From Streptomyces sp. NBC_01351 (lineage in GTDB: Bacteria; Actinomycetota; Actinomycetes; Streptomycetales; Streptomycetaceae), in the NCBI RefSeq assembly GCF_036237315.1, contig NZ_CP108356.1, forward strand, positions 2,108,001 through 2,172,000: a DNA stretch of 64,000 nucleotides, read 5' to 3'. The notes below the pieces were generated by a model. It was given only the letters and a program-made list of their open reading frames with translations, had not been told where the DNA came from and did not search any database. Below are positions 8,764 to 15,528 of the stretch, one piece after another; within the stretch, counting starts at the first letter, position 1; every line of letters starts with the position of its first letter. Position numbers and translations under genes: made by a program.

Positions 8764-10332
8764 TCAGTTCGTCTCCAGCTTCTCCAGCCACGCCCGGTGT
8801 TCCTCGGCCACGGCCGCGAGTGCTTCGCGGGACTGGAAGGTGTGACCCTCCTGGGGGAGCAGCACCAGCCGGGCGGTGCCGCCGGTGGCGACCACGGCCC
8901 TGTACAGCTCGACGGCCTGTTCGGGAGTGGTGGCGGGGTTGATGTCGTCGGTGCCGTGCACGAGGAGCACCGGGCGGTCCAGCCGGTCCGCGAAGCAGAG
9001 GGCGCTGAATGCCTGGTAGACCTCCGGGGCGGCCCACAGTGAACGCCGCTCGTAGTGGAACCCGTTCGGGGTGGAGGTGCGGTTGTAGCAGCCGCTGTGC
9101 GCCACGGCCCCTGCCAGCTCCGGGAGTCGGGCGAGGGCATGCAGCGCGAGGGTCGCACCGAAGCTGTGGCCGCCGACGGCGACCGCGGTGTCGGCGTCGG
9201 TGGCGGTCAGCAGGCCGAGGGCGGTGGACACCGCGGTGGTGATCTGGCTGTTCAGCAGGGCGGGCCGGGCGTCGTCCGGCCAGTGCAGCGGCAGGTCGAG
9301 CAGGGCGGATGGGTGTGCTCCGGCGGCCAGGAACTGCGGAATTCCGTCCGATGGCGGCTCTCCTCGGCGCAAGGCCCGGATCCACAGCAGCAACGGACCG
9401 GAGCCGTCGTGCGGCAAGAGGGTGAGCCTGGCATCGCCGAAACCGGTGGGGATCGCGTGGACGGTCGACGGATCACGGAGTGCGGGCCGTCGCGGTGCTT
9501 GTGCTGGCTGTCGCGCGGCTTGTGCGGGCGGACTCGGTACTGGCGACGGCGCTACGGGCACCAGCCGGCCAGGGCCGCCGGCGGGGTCCAGGCGCGAGGT
9601 GGCCCAGGACAGTCCGTGCTCGTCCGGACCGGTGCCGGCCGGGTGGACGTGCCCGAGCACCAATCCGTCCGGACGCGCGACCAGGGAGCGGACCAGCAGA
9701 GTGGGCCCCACGATCTCCGGGGCCGCGTCCTGTGGTGCGAGCAGAGCGAGGCGGGTGCCCACCGTGCGGACGAGCTCGTCCTGGCCCGGCTCGAATCCGA
9801 CGAACGCCGGTCCCGTGGCCTCGAAGACCGCCGGCCGCCACACGGGTTGCTCCGCGGGGTTCCGCTGCGGGGCCGGCATCAGCAGTGCCAGGCGCCCGTC
9901 CGCGTACCAGGCGAGCGGTGGCAGTCCCGGTTCAGTGAGACCGGTCGCCGCGCGCGTCTGCGGGTAGCGGCGGACCGTACGCTCCGCGAGGTCGGCGATC
10001 CACGGATGGGCGAGGTGGTCGTCGTCCACCGCGAGTCCCGCCACCAAGGGCCTGTGCGGATGCCACACGAGCGGGATCGGCAGGACGTCGGCGACCGGCA
10101 GTTCCCAGCCGTCGTCCGGTCTCCCCGTGGTGAAGAACTCGATCCGCAAGGGCCTGGCCCGGCCCGGCACGGCTCCCGCCAGTGCGGGATCGAGGACGAG
10201 GGTGCGCCAGTGAACCGGCGAGGGGTGGCGTTCGGCGACGGGCGGATGGACGGGCGAGGTCACCTCGGCCCACCTGTGTCCGTCCGGGCCCTGGTCCCGG
10301 CGCCGCCGCGTGCGGTGGAGGTCAGCGGGCAC
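8764..10332 (-). CDS. S9 (prolyl-oligopeptidase-like) serine peptidase of the RiPP operon
   Basis: About 522 aa. The first 300 residues look like a small, divergent beta-propeller. The last 220 are an alpha/beta-hydrolase with nucleophile GGHSFGAT (Ser390), HGTDD (Asp462/463) and EGHTF (His497), so the triad is complete. No signal peptide is seen. It overlaps the upstream gene by 11 bp; a GTG 75 bp inside (VTSPVHPP) is an alternative start. S9 enzymes act in peptide biosynthesis as leader peptidases, macrocyclases (plant PCY1, fungal POPB) or lasso isopeptidases. Because the B2 protease partner here lacks its Cys and His, this enzyme is the best candidate for leader cleavage. That role is inferred. 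Confidence 0.8.
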   Translation of the reverse strand: MPADLHRTRRRRDQGPDGHRWAEVTSPVHPPVAERHPSPVHWRTLVLDPALAGAVPGRARPLRIEFFTTGRPDDGWELPVADVLPIPLVWHPHRPLVAGLAVDDDHLAHPWIADLAERTVRRYPQTRAATGLTEPGLPPLAWYADGRLALLMPAPQRNPAEQPVWRPAVFEATGPAFVGFEPGQDELVRTVGTRLALLAPQDAAPEIVGPTLLVRSLVARPDGLVLGHVHPAGTGPDEHGLSWATSRLDPAGGPGRLVPVAPSPVPSPPAQAARQPAQAPRRPALRDPSTVHAIPTGFGDARLTLLPHDGSGPLLLWIRALRRGEPPSDGIPQFLAAGAHPSALLDLPLHWPDDARPALLNSQITTAVSTALGLLTATDADTAVAVGGHSFGATLALHALARLPELAGAVAHSGCYNRTSTPNGFHYERRSLWAAPEVYQAFSALCFADRLDRPVLLVHGTDDINPATTPEQAVELYRAVVATGGTARLVLLPQEGHTFQSREALAAVAEEHRAWLEKLETN

Positions 10333-11170
10333 GGCCGGCCGCCTGGACGGAGGCGAGGGTGATGCCGTCGATGAGGGCCTTGACGGCCCCTATGCCGGAC
10401 GCGGGGGCGCACACGGGTTCACCGGCGTCGTCGAGGCCGATCGCGCAGGGCACGCCGAGTCCGTGCATGACCCCGGGGAGCTCTGCCTCCTTCGCCACGG
10501 TGATCATGCTGACGGCGGCCAGCCGCTCTGGTTCGACGGCGGCCAGGAGGTGCTTGAGCGAGCGGCACGACGGGCAGTCGTCGGCGACGTACAGCCGGAC
10601 CGTGCTGACGTGTTGTGCACAGGGTGGGGTGTTCGCCGCGTCCGAGGCCCGGCGCCGGTCGGCCGCCAGGAGGGCGATCAGGGTGAGCGCCGCGGCGACA
10701 GCGGTGGCAGCCGCGCGTGGCAGCGGCTTCGCACCCGCTGCCGCGTCGGACAGGATGAGCACGGCTGCCGCGAGCACTGCGGCCGCGGCGTTCGCGCCGA
10801 TGTGGGCACGGCCCACGGCGGCGAGCCGGGCCAGGCCGAAGCAGGCGCACTTCTGGCCCCGGGCGCTGACGGCGACTGCGGCGAGGGCGACGTACGCGAG
10901 GAGTGCGACGGCCGCGGCCCAGCGCACCGGGAGCAGCAGCACGGCGCCGGTCGCGGCGAGTTCGGCCGCACCGACCAGACGGGGGCCGTGGGGCGCGGCC
11001 AGGATGCCGGAGCGGATGGGCCACGACAGCTTCTCCGGGGCTGTGACCAGCTTGGCCGCGCCGGCCACGGCGAGCGGCCCGGCGGTGGCGGCGAGGGCGA
11101 GATCCGCCGGCCGGACGCCGAGGAGCGGACCGTCCGCGAAAGCGGCCAGGGCTGTCAGGGCTGTGGACAT
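10322..11170 (-). CDS. MauE-like membrane protein fused to a thioredoxin-type domain
   Basis: A 282-aa protein. Residues 20-170 are Ala/Leu-rich with four or five membrane segments, and include CACFG (Cys108, Cys110), matching the CxCFG motif of the MauE/DoxX-like family. Residues about 190-270 look like a thioredoxin fold with a CPSC redox motif (Cys199, Cys202; VADDCPSC). MauE proteins support disulfide formation in methylamine dehydrogenase, so this fusion is a plausible dedicated oxidase or isomerase for a disulfide-rich peptide. The gene is 2 bp from B1 and overlaps the peptidase gene, so it belongs to the operon. It matches a precursor with six cysteines very well. Confidence 0.82.
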   Translation of the reverse strand: MSTALTALAAFADGPLLGVRPADLALAATAGPLAVAGAAKLVTAPEKLSWPIRSGILAAPHGPRLVGAAELAATGAVLLLPVRWAAAVALLAYVALAAVAVSARGQKCACFGLARLAAVGRAHIGANAAAAVLAAAVLILSDAAAGAKPLPRAAATAVAAALTLIALLAADRRRASDAANTPPCAQHVSTVRLYVADDCPSCRSLKHLLAAVEPERLAAVSMITVAKEAELPGVMHGLGVPCAIGLDDAGEPVCAPASGIGAVKALIDGITLASVQAAGRAR

Positions 11171-11172
11171 GG

Positions 11173-11460
11173 TCAGGAACTCCGATCCGGTACGAGCCAG
11201 CCGGCCGCGATCAGCTGAGCGGTGAAGCGGGCCACGGGCGCGCCCGCCTCGGGCGGCGGGACGCCGACACCGAGCAGCCGGCCGAGGATTTCGGCGTCGC
11301 GCTCCCCGCAGTCGCTCACGGCGAGGCTGGATCCGGCGGCGAGCACGGCGCCGCCGAACGGCAGTGGTGTGAGGGTGACTCGCTCACCGAGCCGCAAGGG
11401 GGTGCCTGGCGGGGGCAGTTGCGGGAGCGGGGGCGGCGTGGTGGAGGGTGTGGTCGTCAT
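11173..11460 (-). CDS. Lasso-type B1 protein (PqqD-like RiPP recognition element)
   Basis: A 95-aa protein. After a Pro-rich N-terminus, residues about 28-95 fit a PqqD-like RRE (LRLGERVTLTPLPFGGAVLAA, DCGERDAEILGRLLG, ARFTAQLIAAGWLV). B1 proteins bind the leader peptide, usually at a YxxP motif, and hand the precursor to B2 and C. The precursor here does have YSEP in its leader. The start ATG shares one base with the stop of the upstream C gene (TGATG). It acts in the cytoplasm. Confidence 0.8.
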   Translation of the reverse strand: MTTTPSTTPPPLPQLPPPGTPLRLGERVTLTPLPFGGAVLAAGSSLAVSDCGERDAEILGRLLGVGVPPPEAGAPVARFTAQLIAAGWLVPDRSS

Positions 11461-12965
11461 CAGCGCTCCCTCAGCCAACGGTCCAGCCAGACGAGGCGCA
11501 GCAGGGGCAGGGCCTGGGTGGCGAGGGAGCGGCCGTCGCGCAGGCTCGCCACGATCAGCCGGGGCTCCAGCAGGCCCAGGTCCCCCAGAGCACATTCGCG
11601 TTCCAGCTCGGACGTGATCTTCTTGCGTTCCCGGTGGAGATGGGCCGCCGCTCCCAGCCGCAGCCAGTGTCCGGGGGAAGCCGCGCGTAGATCGGTGACA
11701 CCCGCCCGCTCGACCGCGCGCCGCAGCGGCAGATGGTTCTCGAACGCGCCCCGGCGGATCCGGCCGAGCTTGTGGGGTGGCAGGGCGGCAGCCGCGGCGA
11801 GCACGCCGAGGTCCATGGCGGGGAGGACGGCACCGGCCACGCCCTGTTCGGCCAGACCGCCGACGAGTCGGCCGACTACGGGTTCCTCGGCGTCGAGCTG
11901 GTCCTGCCAAACCGCCATCGCACCACGGTGGGCCGTCTCATAGGCCTGTCTGCCCTCGTCGGTCAGCCAGGGAAGCTTCGTGCCACCGGTCGGTGACGGC
12001 GGTGGGGGCGCGCCCAGCTGCTGCGCGTCGGGACCGCTGCCTGCCGTGTCGCGCCGACCGGGGGTGTAGACGACGCGGTTGTCGAGCAACTCCCGGGCTT
12101 CGGCGAGGGTGCTGAGGGTCCCGGAGATGTGGAACGGTTCGCAGCCGAGCAGCCGCCACGCCTTCGTGCCCCGCGGCACGTCGGGAAGCTTGACGGAGAC
12201 CAGCGACTCCAGCAGCGCCCCGGAGACCAGGGGCAGTCCGGTGTCGGCGGCGAGAGCGGCGTACAGCCGGGCGGGGACCTCGAAGTCCGGGAGCGGAGGC
12301 AGGTGTTCGGCGCCGCTGACCGTGTGGTGGTCGAGCAGCTCGTGCAGGTCGAGGGCGACCCTGCGCGACTCGACACCGGGTACGGGCGCCTCCGGTGGCC
12401 GCGTGCCCCGCGGGCCGAAGCCGGGCAGCCCGAAATCGGCGTGCACGAGGTGGGCGCGATGGCCGGCGGCCGCGGCGAGCACGGCGAGGTAGGCGGAGGC
12501 CAGACCACCGCTGTAGGCGAGGCCGTACTCGTCACCGGCCGAGGCCAGCACCCGCGTCACCGCATGGGACAGGTCTCCGTCCGCCGCCGGTAGTGCGACG
12601 CGCTCGCGGGTCACGGTGACCCCCCGGGCGTCCACCCGGATGCGGGTGCCCGCGGTCATCCTCCGGACGCCGGACAGAGGCGTCCCGTCGGGGGGCGAGG
12701 CCTGGCCGTGCAGCATGGCGAGCAGTGCCCCGGGCTCGGGCTCCACGCGCCCGCCGGGCGGCAGGAACGCGGCGAGGTCCCCTCCCCATTCGAGGCGTCC
12801 GGGGCGCGCCCGGAAGTAGACGGGACGCACGTCCGGCCGGGGCCGACGCAGTTCGAGCGAGTGGTCCGTGCGGTCGGTCAGGACGCCCAGGGCGGAGGCA
12901 CCGTCGGGTTCGGTGCAACGCAGAACGGCGCCCGTCATCTCGGCCACGGCCGGCACGGCGCTCAT
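11460..12965 (-). CDS. Asparagine-synthetase-like lasso cyclase homologue (C protein), ATP motifs degenerate
   Basis: A 501-aa protein with the layout of lasso cyclases: an N-terminal part like the glutaminase domain of AsnB but without Cys2 (starts MSAVPAV), then a synthetase domain. At the PP-loop it reads YSGGLASA (residues 151-158) where ATP-binding members have SGGLDSS. Further on, LVSGALLESL stands where AsnB-type enzymes have TGEGGDELF. Both changes remove acidic residues used for Mg-ATP. It may therefore be a pseudo-enzyme or use a changed chemistry. It overlaps B2 by four bases (ATGA). Assignment to the family is firm from context and fold motifs; loss of activity is my reading by eye. 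Confidence 0.8.
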   Translation of the reverse strand: MSAVPAVAEMTGAVLRCTEPDGASALGVLTDRTDHSLELRRPRPDVRPVYFRARPGRLEWGGDLAAFLPPGGRVEPEPGALLAMLHGQASPPDGTPLSGVRRMTAGTRIRVDARGVTVTRERVALPAADGDLSHAVTRVLASAGDEYGLAYSGGLASAYLAVLAAAAGHRAHLVHADFGLPGFGPRGTRPPEAPVPGVESRRVALDLHELLDHHTVSGAEHLPPLPDFEVPARLYAALAADTGLPLVSGALLESLVSVKLPDVPRGTKAWRLLGCEPFHISGTLSTLAEARELLDNRVVYTPGRRDTAGSGPDAQQLGAPPPPSPTGGTKLPWLTDEGRQAYETAHRGAMAVWQDQLDAEEPVVGRLVGGLAEQGVAGAVLPAMDLGVLAAAAALPPHKLGRIRRGAFENHLPLRRAVERAGVTDLRAASPGHWLRLGAAAHLHRERKKITSELERECALGDLGLLEPRLIVASLRDGRSLATQALPLLRLVWLDRWLRER

Positions 12966-13363
12966 TGGTCCCCCGATCGGTGAACCTCGATGTACTCCTC
13001 CCGTACGGGCAGGGAGGTGCTGACCACCTTTCCGTCGCACTCGACCCAGGCGTAGAAGCCCGCGGGCGGGGAGGCGGGGACGACTTCGCGGCCGAGGTGG
13101 AAGGTGGCGGGCAGCCCGACTCCGCGCAGGCCCGCGGTGAGGTAGACCGCGTCCTCGACGGGGTCGAGGAAGCCTGTCGTGAGGCGTTGCGCGACGCGAA
13201 GCCACGCAACGGCCCGGCCGACGGCCCGCGGCGTGGGCCGCAGGTCTCCGCGCCCGGCGGGCCACCGGTCGATCTGGTAGATGCCGCCTCCCGCGCGTGC
13301 CGCCGCCAGGAAGGCAGCCGCTTCGCGTGCGGACCGTGGCACCGCGAACAGTCCTGTCGCCAT
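12962..13363 (-). CDS. Lasso-type B2 protein (transglutaminase-like) lacking catalytic Cys and His
   Basis: A 133-aa protein matching the B2 leader peptidase family in its second half: GFLDPVEDAVYLTAGLRGVG aligns with the usual region containing CLxRSLAL, and GFYAWVECDG with the HAWVEVDG block. At the catalytic Cys position there is Phe65, and at the catalytic His there is Tyr104. The only Cys (109) sits after WVE. So the Cys protease is probably inactive. Length is slightly short for the family. It is the first gene after the precursor, 170 bp downstream, and overlaps the C gene by four bases. It may remain as a leader-binding or scaffold partner of B1. Confidence 0.75.
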   Translation of the reverse strand: MATGLFAVPRSAREAAAFLAAARAGGGIYQIDRWPAGRGDLRPTPRAVGRAVAWLRVAQRLTTGFLDPVEDAVYLTAGLRGVGLPATFHLGREVVPASPPAGFYAWVECDGKVVSTSLPVREEYIEVHRSGDQ

Positions 13364-13418
13364 GCGTATCCGACCTTCCGATCCCCCGTCCCCGTTTCGA
13401 GCGGGACGGACCTGAAGC

Positions 13419-13471
13419 GGAATCCGCCGGACCGCCGCACGGGCGCCCGCTTCCGCCGTCCGGCGGATTCC
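13419..13471 (-). terminator. Strong stem-loop between precursor and B2 genes (attenuator-like)
   Basis: GGAATCCGCCGGAC at 13419-13432 pairs perfectly (14 bp) with 13458-13471 around a 25-base GC-rich loop. It lies 63-115 bases after the precursor stop and 56 bases before the B2 start. There is no U-run after it. RiPP operons often hold such a hairpin to give more precursor than enzyme mRNA, by partial termination or 3'-end protection. Confidence 0.6.
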
Positions 13472-13533
13472 ACTCGTTCATGTCACAAGACCGCGTTCAC
13501 CGGAGGCCGGTGCGACCGCGGCGGGGCGCCTGT

Positions 13534-13716
13534 TTACGCGTAACGACAGGTCCACCACTCGCAGATGAGGCCGACCGACTCGTTGCAGCAGTCCGAGTCC
13601 CACCAGCAGCTGTATCCCGCCATGCGGCACTCCTCGGCGACCGCCGTGGGCTCCGAGTAGAGGTGCTGCTGCAGACCGTTGCTGGCGAGTTGCGAGGCAA
13701 TCGAAGTAACCGGCAC
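13534..13716 (-). CDS. RiPP precursor peptide with knottin (ICK-like) six-cysteine core
   Basis: A 60-aa peptide starting at a GTG with an ideal ribosome site (AAAGGGG, six bases upstream). Residues 1-29 are a leader containing Y20-SEP-P23, which fits the YxxP motif bound by lasso B1 proteins. The rest starts at Cys30 and has Cys30, 37, 43, 44, 52 and 57, that is C-x6-C-x5-CC-x7-C-x4-C, the cysteine framework of inhibitor cystine knots. The sequence around it (Glu-Cys start, DSDCC, aromatic EWWTCRYA end) recalls animal and plant knottins. An ordinary lasso ring is hard to place: from Cys30 there is no Asp/Glu at positions 7-9; Gly34 to Asp40 or Asp42 would fit but leaves Cys30 in the leader. 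It is first in the operon. Confidence 0.85.
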   Translation of the reverse strand: MPVTSIASQLASNGLQQHLYSEPTAVAEECRMAGYSCWWDSDCCNESVGLICEWWTCRYA

Positions 13717-13916
13717 AGTTTTCCCCTTTCTGATGAGAATGGCGCCGTGATCCGAATGGACAAGCACGGCATCCAAATTCCGACGAGGGGAACGCTAGCC
13801 ACAGCACGACGGAGCACGGAATAGGAGAAGGTCCGGAATCGTGTCCGGGACAGAACGGGACAGCCCGCAGGCCGACTCCCGGCAATGCGCCACGTTCGGA
13901 CATGCCGCCAAATGCG

Positions 13917-13946
13917 TTGACTCGACCGAGGACAGCCAACTACCGT
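13917..13946 (+). promoter_or_regulatory. Candidate sigma-70-type promoter for the Nudix/APH gene
   Basis: TTGACT, an 18-bp spacer and TACCGT (fits TAnnnT) end 58 bases before the ATG at 14005. It lies in the 288-bp divergent region between this gene and the precursor peptide gene. I could not find an equally good promoter for the precursor on the other strand. Confidence 0.4.
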
Positions 13947-14004
13947 GCCTCATTTACGAAGACGTACTTCGAGTTTCTCGCACGCACGGGGGTGTGGCGC
14001 AGGT

Positions 14005-15378
14005 ATGCGGCAAGTCACGGGGGAGCTGTTCGGAATCGTCGGCCGACGACGGGACACGGGGACGGAGGTACTGCTCCTCCCGGGTCCCGACGGCTGGTCC
14101 CTGCCCCGGCTGCACCACCGCGACCCACCTGCCGCGCACGCCGAGATCGCCGGGCGCTTCGGCCTCACCGTCACCACACGCGACTGCCTCGAACAACGCG
14201 ACGCCCAGGCCAGGGCCGGGGCGCGCTACTACGTCCACGAGGTCCACACCGACCCGACGGCCTCCGACGCCACCTCCCCCAGAGACGCGGGTGCGCCTCA
14301 CGGGCCTACGGACGGCCGCTGGTTCGGGGCTGCGGAGCTGGCCGGCGCGGCCCTGGATTCCGGCCAACGCCAGGTTCTGGAACGGTGCTTCGCGGAGGCC
14401 ACGGACACCGCCCCGGCCTCAGGGGCCAAGGCGGGCCTGCCGTGGACCCGCGAGGGTTGGTACGCGACGGCGGCGGCCTGGGCCGACGAGCAGCTGCGCC
14501 GCGCCGGGATCACCCCCGTCGGCCCACCCGAGCAACCGTTTCTGCGAGCGTGGTCGTTCCAGTTGCGGATCCCCGTGGCGCACGGGGCGGTGTACTTCAA
14601 AGCCTCGCCGCCGGTCTTCGGACACGAGGCCGAGGTGACGCGGCTGCTGTCGGACCGATTTCCAGCCGGTATCCCCCGAGTTCTGGCCACCGACGTGAAA
14701 CGGCACTGGATGCTGACCGATGACTTCGGTCCCGTGCACCGCCCGGCTTCCGCCGAGGCCGTCGAGGGGTATGTGCGCATGGTTCCTCAACTGGCCGCAA
14801 TTCAGCGGTTTACCGAGGACCACACCCGGGCATTGGTCGCCGCTGGATGCCCGGATCACCGTACAGCCAGGCTTCCTGAACTCCTCGCGGAACTGATCGA
14901 GGACAATGAGCGGCTCGAATCAGCCGAAAGACATCGGCTTGCCGACTACGTCCCGTATTTCCGCGACCTCTGCGCGGAGCTGGAAAGCGCGGGTGTCCCG
15001 GACTCCCTGGTCCATCTGGACATCTGGCGCGGAAACTTCATCGACCGGGACACGGGACCGCTCCTCTTCGACTGGGCGGAAAGCGTGCTCGGTCATCCCT
15101 TCATCTCGCTCGACGTGGCCCTTCGGGACCTGAGGTCGGCGGCACCCGGCGACGCGAGCGCCGTACGGCGCGTGACCGACGCCTACCTCCGCCAGTGGTC
15201 CGACCTCGTTCCGATGGAGCGCCTCGTGCGAGCCGCCCGGCTCGCCCCGACCGCCGGCATCGTCAGCCGCGCACTGTTGTGGCAGGACGCGCTCAAGGCT
15301 CTGGACCCGGAACGGGCCCGCCCGTACGCGGGGACGGTCGCGGCCCAGCTGCGCGAGCTGCTGCCCGACTCCGGCTGA
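14005..15378 (+). CDS. Fusion of degenerate Nudix-like domain and APH-family kinase
   Basis: A 457-aa protein. Residues 1-135 resemble a Nudix fold (ELFGIVGRR, LLLPGPDGWSLPRL, WFGAAEL) but the Nudix box with its Glu residues is not present. Residues about 150-455 are an aminoglycoside-phosphotransferase/choline-kinase fold: a lysine in VYFKAS, the catalytic loop VHLDIWRGNF (HxDxxxxN) and LLFDWAE. So the kinase half looks active. It is divergent from the knottin-type operon. APH-like kinases can modify small molecules or give self-resistance, and in this setting it may modify the peptide or protect the host; neither is shown. The ATG is chosen over an upstream one at 13945 because the Nudix-like domain begins at once. 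Confidence 0.72.
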   Translation: MRQVTGELFGIVGRRRDTGTEVLLLPGPDGWSLPRLHHRDPPAAHAEIAGRFGLTVTTRDCLEQRDAQARAGARYYVHEVHTDPTASDATSPRDAGAPHGPTDGRWFGAAELAGAALDSGQRQVLERCFAEATDTAPASGAKAGLPWTREGWYATAAAWADEQLRRAGITPVGPPEQPFLRAWSFQLRIPVAHGAVYFKASPPVFGHEAEVTRLLSDRFPAGIPRVLATDVKRHWMLTDDFGPVHRPASAEAVEGYVRMVPQLAAIQRFTEDHTRALVAAGCPDHRTARLPELLAELIEDNERLESAERHRLADYVPYFRDLCAELESAGVPDSLVHLDIWRGNFIDRDTGPLLFDWAESVLGHPFISLDVALRDLRSAAPGDASAVRRVTDAYLRQWSDLVPMERLVRAARLAPTAGIVSRALLWQDALKALDPERARPYAGTVAAQLRELLPDSG

Positions 15379-15432
15379 CCCCCGGCAACGCCGACCCCCC
15401 ACCCCCACCGGCTCGCTCCCCTCTCCGCGCCC

Positions 15433-15471
15433 GTTCGCGTCGACGCGCGGGCGCGCGGTGCCGACGCGAAC
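15433..15471 (+). terminator. Hairpin after the Nudix/APH gene
   Basis: GTTCGCGTCG pairs perfectly with CGACGCGAAC across a 19-base GC-rich loop, 54 bases after the stop codon and 58 bases before the next start. No T-run follows, as is common in Streptomyces. Confidence 0.5.
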
Positions 15472-15528
15472 GTGAGCATGCGCTCACGGCCGCCCCGTCG
15501 GCACTCCCCCCACCCTCAAGGAGAATCG

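Noticed and set aside
13534..13716. Reading the precursor as a class I or III lasso peptide
   Set aside because: No Thr at -2, six Cys rather than two or four, no Asp/Glu at position 7-9 counted from Cys30. The Gly34-Asp40/Asp42 ring is kept only as an alternative.
13841..14638. Plus-strand frame from a GTG at 13841, overlapping the Nudix/APH gene
   Set aside because: Past 14000 it is the shadow of the APH gene in another frame. The upstream 55 codons have no domain, though a weak AGGAGAAGG lies before it.
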